This document shows positions 1 to 12,118 of a stretch of DNA of 64,000 nucleotides, one piece after another. The position numbers and the translations under genes were made by a program. Within the stretch, counting starts at the first letter, position 1; each line of letters begins with the position of its first letter. Source of the stretch: Promerops cafer (taxonomy: Eukaryota; Chordata; Aves; Passeriformes; Nectariniidae); assembly GCA_013398275.1 (NCBI GenBank), contig VZSE01014931.1, forward strand, positions 248,001-312,000. The letters run 5' to 3'. The notes below the pieces were generated by a model. The model searched no databases and was not told the DNA's origin. It was given only the letters and a program-made list of their open reading frames with translations.

Positions 1-1137
1 GTTGTTAGCCTTTGCTGCCCTGAAAGGGTTCGCTTCTTGAAGCAAGTTGATTTTCCCTCTGAGTCAACATGAAAGCAAAGTTTTTCAGCTCTGACTATTC
101 TACAGGTGCTTGTGCAAAATCTAATGAATGTGTTAATGTGCAATGCAAGGATGTTGCTAGGAAACTTGTGAGAGCTAAATGAGGAAATGCTGTTAATAGA
201 GGCAAGTGGCAGGGCCTCAAAGTTTTCCTTTGCAGTCCTGCTGATGGTTATTATTATATAAACAGGGCCAATTGTGACACTGTCTTGGGTCATCCTCTGG
301 TGACAGCAGGTCTGCTTAAAAAGCAGTAAAAGTAAATTAAAAAAAGGCTTGACTGTTATGGGTTTTGATGTTCTTCCATCCCAGATAAGCTTTACTACAC
401 TATCTGCTTCTGTAAAGGGTGGGTAAGTGCCTTCTCTCTCGATGTGCTGATGAGGACTTTGCTCTGCCTTGTTTCACTGTGCCTATTTGACACTCACTGG
501 TGACCGATCTGAACTAGCCTGTGCAGACCTCTCTAAGCTCCAAGTTGGGGCAGTGCTTTCCCAGTCAGCCTGAAAAGTTTTGTGAGCTCTAGAGCACTGA
601 GGGAGGTGATTTTTGCCTCTACCTTTTTCTGTCTCCAGTGGGCGTCTTGGAGTTTAATTCAGCTCAAAGATGATATTGAATGAGAGATTTTCTTCCCTCT
701 TTGTGGTGTTAAAATGCCTGTAAAGCCCAATGGATGCAAAGTTAGCAGTGACTGCTAATATCTTATGTTCGAAGAGACAAGAAACTTTTGGCTCAGGTTG
801 CCTGTGGGCACACTTAAGTGATCTTCCCAAGTTAACCCCTCTTGCCTTTCCCTCCTAATGGCGCATTGTTTCTGTAACAAGTGTTGCTCTTACTGCCATT
901 ACTAACCCTAAGAAGCAGCCCATTTTGCTTCTTCCAAACATTAGGGAGTGCTGAGCTTGTTCTCTTTTGGAGAAACATTAAACTGTGTATGTTATGTACT
1001 TTCCAACTGCTGAGGAAGTTAGGGCTGGCAATCCTGGCTTCCTCCCAGCTGAAGCTGTGACATTCTGCTGCTTTAGCTTTTTTTCCAGCCTCTTCAGTAC
1101 ATAATACTTCTCTTCATGCCATCACTCGTTGCATTAA
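1..1137. other. Non-coding DNA, no feature recognised
   Basis: No open frame of interest, no recognised repeat family and no RNA gene seen. AT-rich with ordinary bird intergenic composition. Confidence 0.6.
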
Positions 1138-1165
1138 TTTATATATATATATATATATATATATT
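1138..1165. repeat. (AT)n microsatellite
   Basis: About 13 uninterrupted AT units between a TTT flank and TTGTTTT. A simple repeat, probably length-polymorphic. Confidence 0.95.
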
Positions 1166-1611
1166 GTTTTTTAGAAACACCTAGGGAAAAAAACATACCA
1201 ACTAAAGACAGTAACAAAACTCCAGCAGCAAAGGTTTTCTCTGGATGTAACTTTGGATGCTTGTTCTCTCATCTAAGAGTGAACTGCAGGTGCCAGCTGT
1301 CAGCTGGAAAGTCTTTGCTGTGGTTTGATGTGTGGATGGGAGCAAGTTGCATGCCAGGTAAGCTTTGTTTTGGAATGAGTTGACAAGGGAGATGTTCCTA
1401 ATGTGTCCTGAAGTACAAGTTGTTTGTGTGGCTCATCCTGAAGAAGCTCTGATAACCTTTTAGCCCACTGCATGCCAGCTGCTGGAAAAAAACCAACCCT
1501 GGAATAATGTAGTGAATTTAAAATGTTGTTTGGAAGAATTCTTCCTCCTTGGCTCCCTAGTCAGATCAGAGATTTTTTTTCTTTTTTTTTTTTAATCTTG
1601 AAGGCTTTGCA

Positions 1612-1742
1612 AAAGATTATCTGATATATTTTTTCCATCTCCTAGCTGATCTAATAAAAATTAATTCCTTTCCCTAGAAACGTTGTCTCAGCTACAGCCT
1701 AAAGAGTTCACAACTACAACAATACTACTACTGTGAACAAAG
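1612..1742 (+). repeat. Old dispersed repeat, copy 1 (family not named)
   Basis: The block reads gctgatctaataaaa, then a spacer, then ttcacaactacaacaata and a short ctact run. The same order of motifs occurs at 9.77-9.89 kb (gctggtctagtaaaag, then atcacagccacagcaaca). I recognise the style (a TGGTCYARTAAAAG box followed by an ACARCYACARCAAYACT box) from a repeat common in reptile and bird genomes but cannot assign the family name with certainty. It is diverged from the second copy by many substitutions, so it is old. Confidence 0.5.
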
Positions 1743-2250
1743 TTGCCTCCATTTCAATGAATCCAACTGTGTAGAATTCAAAGGGAATTAGCTGTGCAAC
1801 CATTTAAAAATTACTCAAATGCATTTCTATGCAGAGAAGTCATAGCATTAAAATCTCAAGTCTTTTCAGGACATGTGTCCCCTTTGTGCAGCTGGGAATT
1901 GCCCTTCCCTAATAGCATGAGGCTCCTATTTCTGTCCCTTCACAACCACCAGACATTAAAGATGAGAGGGTTTTTGTTGTACAGGGTTTTTATGCCTAGA
2001 AGAGCATCACTTGCCCAAGGCTGAATCTGAGTCTTGTCTGTCCTGAGTGGGGATAGTTTGGGGAGAAATGCCTTTGAAACTGATGAGTTATTTGTAACAC
2101 TAAAATACATCTTGGTGAAGATGAATTCATGGGTAGAGTACAGCTGAGCTGGTGAAAGGTACATGTTTAATTCAGTTTTGACAGGACTGTATAATTTATA
2201 GCCTGGATCACACCTTCAATTAGGCATATCACATTCTTTATTTCTACAAC
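1743..2250. other. Non-coding DNA, no feature recognised
   Basis: Only short, low-complexity open frames. Nothing supported. Confidence 0.6.
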
Positions 2251-2254
2251 TGTA

Positions 2255-2345
2255 GAGCCTAGGAATACCAAACCTGAATATCAGCCATAGTGTGCTCGGT
2301 GCTGCACATAAACAGAAGTACAGAAATAAAGGTACAATGTGAAAG
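2255..2345 (+). repeat. Possible MIR/CORE-SINE-type relic
   Basis: The order gagcctaggaataccaa, then atagtgtgctcggtgctgca, then acagaaataaaggtacaatg resembles a common amniote SINE segment in which a 'gtgctaggcgctgtac' box precedes a 'caatctaa' end. Heavily diverged, so the assignment is tentative. Confidence 0.35.
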
Positions 2346-4082
2346 AGCACACCTGAATAATGTTGAGGCTATTTTGGGAGGCAATCCTGCTCACCAGTGA
2401 AATATTGAACTATTGAAGCTTTCATTCTTAATGACTACCTGACTATTGCCATAAATGTCCCAGTTTCTGTCTTTGCAGCCATTCCTTCATGGAGGCAAAG
2501 TTTTATTCCAAGGAGAAATAAGCTGAGAGGGCAGGACAAGCATTGCAAAGGTGGATGTCTACTGATGCTGTAGATGATGTGGGGTTTGGATGCCAGGGTC
2601 ACCAGAGTTTTGCTCATGAGGGATGTGTGGGTTCCTGCCTTCTGGTGAGCTGAAACTGTAAGACAGAACTATGGAATAGAAAGGGAATTTGCCTTTAAAG
2701 GAAGGGGTCTATCCCAGGAAGGACCAGGTTAATGTGCCTCGTTGTAGACATGACCCAAGTGATGAGGAAAGCTAGGCAGGCTGGAGTTTCTGGTTCCTGT
2801 AAGGACAGTAGCTGCCCTTGCTGTGGGCCCATCTCTCAACATCAAACAGCCTAGGGACAGCAGGCTCAAAATGGACTCTGGCCCCTTTACACTGTGGGGG
2901 AGGACCCCCTGCCAATGACTGTGAAGTGGATGTCAGTCAAAACCCCATGTTGCTGTCGTGGCACTGAAGATCTTGCTGTCCTACCTGTAGGGCTTGCAAG
3001 GCTGTTGTAGGAGCTCTGCTGTGCACCTCTGGCACACCTTGGGGCTGCTGCTCACTGCAGAGCTTGTGCTCCCCTTGTTAGTGATTTCAGAAGTATCACT
3101 GCATAAATCAATATGCAGGAAACTAACTTAGCATCTCTGCCAGGTGTCTGTTTTCCTGTAGCCTTCCCCAGTATTTCAGACTGGATTGGTAATGAGCAGA
3201 GAGCTATATTTGTGTGGAAGTGAGATGCCAGCTCCTTAAGGATTCATTTATTGGGCTGCAGGCCAAGGAATATTTTGGCCCTTGATTGCACGTTACTTCT
3301 GCATTTACTTAATCAAATGGGGAAGCTTTTAAACTTTCAATCCAACAACATGAATACATTATTGTACAGTCCTCTGATTTCCTTAATAGCAGCATGTCAG
3401 TAATGAAAATGGGGCTAAGAAAGAAAGAATCAACAGTGTAATTTGCCTGAGTTGTTCTGGGATCCAGGTATGGATAAGGACTGTGCTCATCTCTTTCATA
3501 ACATCAAGATCCATTTTATGAGATGCCTCAGAAAAATCTGGTTTGTAGTTGTTTGATTTCCTAGAGAAAGCTAGCTGTTTTTTTTCTCTTTTGGGAGAGG
3601 GATTCATCCTTGGAGATGACACCTCCTGGAAATCATTATAGAAAATAGTATCCGTGGTAACTGGAGCTGATATTTCTATACTCAGAAGAAATCTGTGCCA
3701 TCTTAAACTGAGAGTTGATTGGATGGGGGAGGATAACTCCAGAAAAAAAGCTGCTTTGAACCACTAGAGAGAGGATCAAGAGGCTATGTGAGTTGCTCAA
3801 ATATACCTTTACACACCAGTAAATACAACCTTACACACAAGTGTAAGCCCAGTCCCAAATTCAGTAGTACCTGCATCATCTTTGAAATGCTGGTATGTCC
3901 AGAGAAGTCTTTTGGACCTTTCCTGTCCTACAGGCACTTTAAGTTGTGAAACTATGTTTGTGCAGATACTACTGTGAGAACACTTGCTTTGCTTAGCTGA
4001 ATGAGCTTGCTGTCATCCTCTGCTGATTAAATCGGATTGAGCTGAAGTACTGGTGCAGGGATGTAGAGGCCTTGATCCATTA
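2346..4082. other. Non-coding DNA, no feature recognised
   Basis: Read on both strands. No repeat family, RNA gene or exon could be supported. Confidence 0.55.
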
Positions 4083-4336
4083 GCACAAGAAAACAAGAAG
4101 AAGCTCAGGAAGCTGGGCTTCTTCAGCCTGGAGGAGAGAGGGGATAGGGGAACAGCCACCTGTCTTCCAATATGTATGTGAAAGTCATATAGAAAATGGA
4201 GGTAGATCCTTTTTACTGAGGATAATTAGTGGAAAAGTGCAGAGAAGTTTTGGAGGTTGTGTCCATGTAGATTTTGAAGAATTGACTGGTCAGAGCTCCA
4301 CGCAACCTAGTCTGAATTAAGTGTTGACCCTACTGA
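4083..4336 (+). mobile_element. Degraded CR1 LINE 3' fragment
   Basis: The segment aagctgggcttcttcagcc followed by tggaggagagagg is the CR1 ORF2 C-terminal motif 'ELGLFSLEERR' region. About 130 bases on, tttgaagaattgactggtca and caacctagtctgaatta correspond to the CR1 'FKSRLD...GNL' end of ORF2 and the start of the short 3' untranslated region. The copy is 5' truncated, carries indels in every frame and lacks the terminal octamer repeats. An old insertion with no coding capacity. Confidence 0.7.
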
Positions 4337-5685
4337 AATTGTTAATTTGCTAGTTATTTTTTTGAAGTGAGGGGTATTTGTTTGGGTTTTTTTTTATTAC
4401 TTTTGTTAAACTTAGTTGCCTCATAGACAACACTTTTCCTTCAAAGCCTTAAGGAAAAAACCTCTCAAATCTTTTCTATATTTGAGAAGCTCAAATATAG
4501 AAGCTGATCTGGAATCTCTTGGCAAAAAGATGCAACAAGGGGAAAAAACAGTTTTGGTAGAATTTTGGTTGAAAAACTTGGTTCAGGTCTATGCTTGCTT
4601 TCAGATGTGTCTAGGCGAAGTGAACAACACTGGGGACAGTAACTAGGACTCCTCAGAATTATTTCATATTCGTATTCTAGTTGCACCCAAGGGCCCACTG
4701 GTAATGAAGCCCCCCATAGGTTGGTCCACATGCCTTTGAAGAACAGGCAGATGAAGAAAAAAGTGAATTTTTTATTAAGGGCTTAATTTAGCTAAATTGA
4801 ATTGAATCTGTACTATCACACTGAAAACTCCAATTGGTTTCCTAAAAGTCTGATCCTCTGTAGTCCTCCAGCTGGGTTTGAAGTGCTGTGTGTTCCCCCA
4901 GCAGAACAGGCTCTCTCTGGCTGACCAACCCGCAACTGCTACTACTTTGTATCTTTTTGGGACCCCCTGTTTTCAAAAGGACAAACTCAGATGAGGTCAT
5001 GTGCTCCCTGGTCCTCATATTGATACAGTAGAGTGAAATGCAGGCATGGTGTGATAACAGAGGCCTTGAAAGAAGGGACAGAGGATGCAGCACAGAGGAG
5101 AGGCATTGGGGTGATGACAAAAGAGGTGCAGGATACCAATGTAGTCATCAGCTCTACAAACAGCTCACTAGTGAGCAGATAAAGAAATGGGGACATGAGA
5201 ACTGGACAAAACAAGTATTAAAAAAGAAAAAAAAAGGAACAAAAATTCAATATCTGTAAAAATTCTCCATGCGTAGTAGATCTGGATGCAGTGCAGACTT
5301 GCAGGCCAAATAAAGAGGAGTGAAATATAAAATGTTGCTAAAAAATGTATAAACCCTGCTCCTGCTAAACTCTGCTATACGAATCTTAGATGGAGGAGGA
5401 AGAATATATCAGCATTATGTTCTTCCCTGCAAAGAGAAAGATGGGATGTTTGCCAGGAAGCGTGGAAAGTGATTTCAGCTGTATTATTACTCAGATTTTT
5501 TCCAGATAATAGTATTTATTTTTTTTGCATCTGATAATTTGTTTTAGGTAAATAATATTTCTTAATTAGACTGTTATGATTTCAATTGCACTAACAGTAA
5601 ATTCCTAGGTTTGCATATAATACTTGTTTCTTTATTGTCTGTTAGAAAGGGTTTTAGTGCAACTGTGGTACTCAGTAGAACCACT
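4337..5685. other. Non-coding DNA, no feature recognised
   Basis: Contains an A-rich patch near 5220-5240 and short open frames without recognisable domains. Nothing else supported. Confidence 0.55.
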
Positions 5686-6450
5686 GAATCATTTAGGTTG
5701 GACTGCCAAGATCATGGAGTCCAACCTGTGACTGAACAACCTTGTCAACTAAACCATGGTGCAAAGTGCCACATCCAATTTTTCTAAAACACCTCTGGAG
5801 TGGTGACTCCACCACTTCCCTGGGCAGCCCATTCCGATGCTTCACAATCCTTTCTCTGATGCTTCTCCCTGTGAAAGGGACGTCTTCCTGATGTCCAACC
5901 TGAACTTCCCCTGGCACAGCTTAAGGCTGTGTCCTCTCCTGTCACTGGTTGCCTGAGAGAAGAGCCTGACCCCCACCTGGCTACAGCCTCCTTTCAGGGA
6001 ATTGTAGAGAGTGATAAGGTCTGGGCCTCCTTTTCTCCAGGCTAAACACCCACAGCTCCCTCAGCCACTCCTCATAGCACTCACTCCCTAGACCGTTCCC
6101 CAGCTCTGTTCCCCTTCTCTGGGCACTCTCCAGCACCTCAGTGTCCTTCTTGCACTGAGGGGCCCAGAACTGGACACAGGACTCAAGGTGTGGCCTCACC
6201 AGTGCCAAGCACAGGGGGACAATCACTGCCTTGGTCCTGCTGGCCACACTATTGCTGACACAGGCCAGGATGCCACTGGCTTTCTTGATCACTTGGGCAC
6301 ACTCTGGCTTGTGTGCAGCCACCGTTGACCAGCACCCCCAGGTCCTTTTCCTCTGGGCAGCTTTCCATCCACTCTTCCCCAGGCCTGTAGTGCTGCCTGG
6401 GGTTGTTGTGACCAATGTGCAGGACCTGGCACTTGGCCTTGAAAGCAGGT
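5686..6450 (-). mobile_element. CR1 LINE, 5'-truncated, ORF2 C-terminal part and 3' end
   Basis: CR1 non-LTR retrotransposons move by target-primed reverse transcription using the ORF2 endonuclease and reverse transcriptase. Read on the minus strand, this copy starts near 6450 in the ORF2 C-terminal region: a KCQVLHIG motif, then EKDLGVLV, then LALVRPHLESCVQFWAPQ and ESAQRR, ending with SLEKRR near 6025. The remaining 300 bases are the last part of ORF2 and the 3' end at about 5690. The endonuclease and most of the reverse transcriptase are missing. At least one frameshift separates the KCQVLHIG part from the QFWAPQ part. The residual open frame of 167 codons at 5981-6484 is therefore a relic and not a host gene. 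The terminal ATTCTATG-type octamers are weak here, pointing to an older subfamily than the copy at 36.9 kb. Confidence 0.93.
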
Positions 6451-9400
6451 GAGTGATAGCCATGAAAAAATAAAAAAGAAACAATGAATGAAAGAAGGAA
6501 TAACTTCCTTAGGCCTCCGGCATGAGACATTCTCCTGCTCTTCCAACTTGTGGTATTCCGTAAGGCCAAGCTCCTCTTATGATGTTTTCTGGAGAAGCCG
6601 GCAAGTGAGAGATACCACAGACTGCTGCCAACCACAAATCATTTTGCACTAGGGGAAATTTTCCTCTAAGGCAGGAATTAAGCAGACTTTTAAGTTACTG
6701 CCTCTTCTAGTCCAGTCCTGAACTCAGTGATGCATCTTTATTTCCTTTCTCCTAATGTGAGAGGGATGCTGTTAGGATTCCTGGAGACTTGATTTCTGCA
6801 TGCAGCAGCTATGCTCAGTTTTGGCTGTACTGCAGCAACAGCTACAAAACCCAGAAATAGTTTTGTTGGTGTGACCTGTTCTGTCCCAGACCATTTTGCT
6901 AAAATAAGCAAAAAGAAAGGCAACTGGTGTAGTGTGTTTTGTACTGCTGAGTGAGGCACCTTGCTGAGACTGCTGCTCTCATTTCTCATACTGTAGCTGT
7001 CTTCGTTGAAAGCTTTCATTGCCATTCACCTTTAGGAGTTTAATTTGCATAATCATTTTTTCTTGCAGGGCTTCAGAATTGGCTGATCTGGACTCTCCAC
7101 TTCAAAATATCTTAACTGTGCTTTTCAATATGCACACAATGCTGTGAGCTAGAACAAAACGATCTTGTTGTGTTACCATAGAGACATCCAGGGTCTAGGA
7201 AGGGTTCCTGCTTGAAATCCGACTGTTAAAGGGACAAGGGCTGTTAAAATTTGATGGAGGGCTTAATCCTTGACCAGGCACTGGTATAAATCAGTGCCAC
7301 CAGGGTGAAACGAACTGGCAGTCCCAATGCAGTGCTTTACAGACAACACACTTCAGTCCAACTGGCCCGAAAGGGGTTGTCGTCTTGGTAGACTCAGAGA
7401 AAAAAATATATATAAAAGAGGTGGAGGGAACAGGGGAAAAGTATGGGAAATTAACTTGGAAATGTTGAATCACTTTATGCTTTTCCTTCATTTTCCCCCC
7501 TCCTCTTTTGATTTGAGTTCTAATTAAAAGGCTTTCCTTTGCACTTAGACAACTCAACTTTGCTTTTTAAGCATACATTTTTTAAGCACCACTAAATGAA
7601 GGCAGGCATGAGGGAAGGTGCAGGGCTGACAACTCTGCTCTGGAGACTAAAGTCCTACATTCACAATTAAAGGCAACTGGTTGGACTATAGCTGCATTCC
7701 TGTGTTGTCCTGGAGAAAACAAGATGTGGACTGAGAGGACACTACCTTCTATGATCCTGTAGAGTTTTTAGTGTTGGTGCTGTAGTTGCCAGTTATAATG
7801 ACCATTTTGTGCAGTGTAGGGAGGAGAAAATGCCTTGCTGTGTACATAGAGGGAAGCAGAAGCTGGTTGTGACAAGATTCAGCAAAAAAACCTTCTGGCA
7901 TTTGTGTTTACTTGGGACCACAGTGTCTGGGCTGCTTATGTGAGCATCAGAAAGGTGCTTAAGAGTCCTACTTGCCAACTTATTTAAAAACTCTAGTGCA
8001 AAATGGAGAGAGAGGCTGTACTCTGACCCATGTTAGTTAATTAGCGTTGAGCTAAAATCCCTAAATGAGAATTAGAAGGAGCATGGGTGAACACATCTTG
8101 AAAATTCCCCTTTTGTCATTGTCTGACAGTGGTGGGAGGCACAGATCTGCCTTATGTTATACATGGAGCTATTTTTTAACTCTCCAGCGATGGCTGTTGA
8201 TTCAGTCCCGTAAGACGTGCTGGCTCTCAAGTCTGGTGAGGCCAGAGTTTAATCCTTCCTGCTGTCCTTAAGTCAGGTCTGATGACTTCTTCCTCTGGCT
8301 TAAATCCTGGCTCTGATGGACTCACCTGATGACTGTTTCATTATGTAGAGAATGGTAGGGTCTCTAGGAGAAGAGGAGATCTGCTCTCTGTCTTTTTGCT
8401 GTGAAACATATCTTTCCTGGCCCATGCAAACGTGAATTATGCACACCCTGCCTTGAACAGGCATCCATGTCATATTGGGCCAATGCAGGATGTTAAGCAG
8501 AGCTAAATTTGTGCACACACAGGACACTATTAACTCTTCAGGTGCCCTATACACTCATAAATTCTGTGTGGCCCATGGCTAGCACTAGGCATCAGTGAGA
8601 AATGCTGTCAATAATAGCTTGGGAACTTGCATTCCTGTCAGCAGTGATTAGAGAATGGTTTAGACTTCTTGCAGGACAGATGAAAGGAAGATCAGCTGGT
8701 ATGGGCCCTGGGCAGCTTCCCAGCAACCTAGCAAATGCTGCAACAAGGAGACGTTTGAGTCTGAAGTAGAGCATGGGAAATTAGAAATGTTAGCCAGCAG
8801 GTCATGTCAAAGTGCAGGCTTGGTTTTGTTCTGATATTACTTCATTCTTACATTGCTTCTAAACAGAAGACTACATTTGCTGCCACATGGCTGCTGAAAT
8901 TTTGTAGGAATCACCCTTGGGATGCCGTGGGCTCCTTGTGTTGAAGGATTAAGTCAGACTCAGAAGATGCTGAACATTTGTCCCATGAAAACACTGGGAA
9001 GGGGGTTGAGGTGTATTTAACAGCTACTTCAGTGTGGTGGTAATAAGTACCAGCATGCTTTATAGGGGAGAAACCTTGCCCAAACTGACCTTTAGGCCAG
9101 TAACATGTATCCCCCTCATCATTGCATAGCCCACCTGTCTCATCCATGGGTGCATTGCCCTGTGGATACCAAAGATCTGAACTCTCTCCTCCATTAGTCC
9201 AACAGAGTTGCTTTGCTCAGCTGCAGACTAACACAAATACTACTGTGGTCCCTGAGCCAAGCAACCATCTGGAAGTGGAAACAGCCCTGAAGGTGTTAGA
9301 GAGACACCTACATTGCTCTATGAGCTTGGAAAGCTGGTGTTTGCTGCATGTGGATCTTCTTGTCCTGTTCTCTCCAGACTGTCCTGTATATCCCCAGGGT

Positions 9401-9665
9401 TTTCACCACTACATGAGATATCACTGGCCTTTGTAGGTGAATTACTGGATTAAAAGTTATTTTTGCAAGTTATTGATACTGGTGCCATTAGTGATATCAA
9501 AATTAAGAGAAGTGGCCATATGTCCACTGGCACTAGGATCTGAGCATCTTGTTTTCCTGGATTCCTTATCCATTTTCAGTCCTCATTGGAAAAGCAACTA
9601 AGTGGCTGAAAAAACATTATGTGTGGTTACTAGTTGCCAATGAACATCAAAGAGTTAAGAAATGC
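6451..9665. other. Non-coding DNA, no feature recognised
   Basis: Short open frames on both strands have no recognisable domain and no matching splice signals. A good donor-like string (GCAGGTGAGTGATAG, near 6446) abuts the CR1 5' end but no exon can be shown around it. Confidence 0.5.
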
Positions 9666-9669
9666 AGAA

Positions 9670-9895
9670 AACGGCAATATCTTTTATTAGACCAGCAGAT
9701 GTAATAAGGAAAAAAAACCAGATTAGCTTTGAAGCATGGAAGCTCTTCTTCAGGTCAATGTGCCCAAAAGCGTGTTGGTATTTTCAGCTACATCAGCTGG
9801 TCTAGTAAAAGTTATTGCTTCTCCATAGAAGTTACTGCACCTCACATATCTTTAGACCATCACAGCCACAGCAACACTGCTACTAAACAAGATTC
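9670..9895. repeat. Old dispersed repeat, copy 2, with inverted ends
   Basis: Left end ggcaatatcttttattagac and right part tggtctagtaaaagttattg are inverted relative to each other (TCTTTTATTAGACCAGC against GCTGGTCTAGTAAAAG). The outer right part, ccatcacagccacagcaaca, matches the copy at 1.7 kb. The structure suggests an old element with inverted sub-terminal repeats, but no open frame remains. Family not assigned. Confidence 0.55.
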
Positions 9896-10019
9896 TCAAA
9901 GACCCATTTTGTATCACAACTGCAGGAATACATCCACATGAGTCCTAACTTTAGTGTATTTCTTCTCAATTTTGTCATCTATTTATTTTCTGTCACAGCT
10001 GTGTGTAATAAATTCTTTC

Positions 10020-10250
10020 AGCAGTTCTGGGAAAAAAAAAAGGAAGAGTGATTGATTTCCATTTTCTGGGCTTTATGGGGTGTGCTACTTAGAGAGTTGT
10101 CATTACCACCATTTGCTGGTGTTTAGTGGAAGATTTAATTCACCTACTGTAATGATTTGGGGAAACGTGTCGATGTACAATTTAGAAAGTTGTTATGTAA
10201 ATGGCAGCATTATGAAATGCTTTTATGTGGATGCAGCATCCCCTGTTTCC
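10020..10250. promoter_or_regulatory. Conserved-looking AT-rich block with Sox/Oct-type site
   Basis: At 10190-10202 the string TTGTTATGTAAAT fits a composite Sox (TTGTTAT) and Oct (ATGTAAAT, one change from ATGCAAAT) site with canonical spacing. Around it are homeodomain-like TTTAATTC and TAATGATTT strings and no repeat. Enhancer function is inference only. Confidence 0.25.
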
Positions 10251-11540
10251 TAAGAGGGGTGGCAGTGTGTGTCTGACAGGGTACAATGGGCAGTTGTTAA
10301 CCACAGCAAGAACAGCGTGTCCAAAGAAAAGATTTAGTCAGAGCCTTGGGGACCAATTTGTTTCAAACATGTCTGCATGGGCAGGATTTGGGGGAGTGAG
10401 TGAGAGATGAAGGATTTCAAAATGTTAGATTAAAAACTTTGCTTTTGTAGATACCAGAACACTAGCAGACTTTGAGCAGGAGAAGAGTGGAGAGAAGAGG
10501 ATTTTGTAGCTGAGGAGGTTTGCTTTTACTGTGGGAACAGCCAAGGAAAACTCAGGAGATGTAAAAATATGCAGAGAGTTGATTAGACTGTGGATTATCT
10601 CAAAGTGAATTGGGATGCTCCAGGATAGTCAGAAATTGCATGCATGGGGTGCATAGAAATTTTTTTATTCCCCACTCTACTGTGGAAAGGAGTGTCTTGC
10701 AGTGCACTGAGCAAAATCAGCATGTCACGGGTACTACGGGCCTGGGATGAAGAAACCAGACAGACCAGTGTGTCCATGAGGGTAGAAAGGTCTAGGGGAA
10801 GCAGTGTCTCAGCCCAGCTCCTGGAGTTTGGCTATGTGTCTCCCTGCCCATGAAGTGAGGACAGAAGAGAGAGATGGCTCCTGACGTGTGGGTCAAAGGG
10901 GCCTTGGAGAAAGAAACAACGCAGTGGCCTACTTCAGTGCTGAGAAGTTTGAAAGTAGGCCTAATCCACCTGGGTTTCCATGGACACATCCGCTCCTGCC
11001 ATCTGGCATCGAAGGAGTGTGGAAATTTGCTTGTTGTCTCAGGGCTGGTTTCCCTCAGATATTCCTGAGGTCTCACTACGTGGCTGACATGCAAGCATAG
11101 GACATTGCTGTGACAGGGATCAGGTTATCCTGACCAACACATGGACAGGGCTCACCCAAAAGCCTATGCTGGCTGTGCAGTGGATTCACAGCAACTGCAC
11201 TGGTCTGCACCTGATGCTGGATGGTGAGGGCACATGAGACTAAGCCAGTAAATACCCATCTCTCCCAGTGCTGATGATTCTGCTTGTTCCACTATGCAGG
11301 CTTTCAAAAACACAAACCTCTACACTTGGGACAGTATTTCCACATAACCAGTCCTGTGGCCAGTAGAAAAATATCTGTGATAGATAAGTTGACAGGGTTA
11401 TCACTGTTTCTTCTTCTATTAGTGACCTCTGTTTTGTATACACCGGTGTTCAGCAAAATAAACCCAGGGTTTTGTTTGAATTAGTTTTATTGCAAAGGTA
11501 CAGACATAGTTAATTGGGTGTATATTTGAAGGGCTGTCAT
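10251..11540. other. Non-coding DNA, no firm feature
   Basis: Several open frames of 60-100 codons overlap on both strands between 10.6 and 11.1 kb. None has a recognisable domain. No repeat family identified. Confidence 0.45.
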
Positions 11541-12003
11541 ATTTCTTCTCAGATAGGATTAAAACAGTTCAATCTACAAACTCTATTTCGTCTGTCAAAG
11601 GGAGATAACCAATTCCATAGACTGAAGTTATTAATGATGAACTGAGTGAATTTTATCCATCTTTTTATATCTTGGAAGGACACCTCACTGAAGCTGATTT
11701 TGATCAATTTGTAAGCAATGTCACCTTCAATAAATTCCCATCTGACAATAGATAACCCAGTAACAAGCTGGGAGACAGCAATGGTGATGTAAGACCTGGC
11801 ATCCATTGCAGCCCTTGAACCCAACTGCATCCCCACTGGATTTTTAGAGCCATATTAAGGTAAAGGTGGGGGCAGGGGGGGAAGTAGCATCATCCTGGAG
11901 AAAAGCTTTCTTTTCAAATTTGACTCACAAAGATGTTTTTCATTGAGACATGAGAATTACATTACTTATCATAATTCTTTCAAAAGAAAAGAGTGGGGGT
12001 TGT

Positions 12004-12118
12004 TTCTTTCTTTCTTCTTTTCTTTTCTTTTCTTTTCTTTTCTTTTCTTTTCTTTTCTTTTCTTTTCTTTTCTTTTCTTTTCTTTTCTTTTCTTTTCTTT
12101 TCTTTTCTTTTTTTATTT
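12004..12118 (+). repeat. (CTTTT)n microsatellite
   Basis: About 19 tandem CTTTT units (pure from about 12018 to 12108), flanked by imperfect TTTCTTTC and T-rich sequence. Poly-Lys/Phe open frames over it are artefacts of the repeat. Confidence 0.97.
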
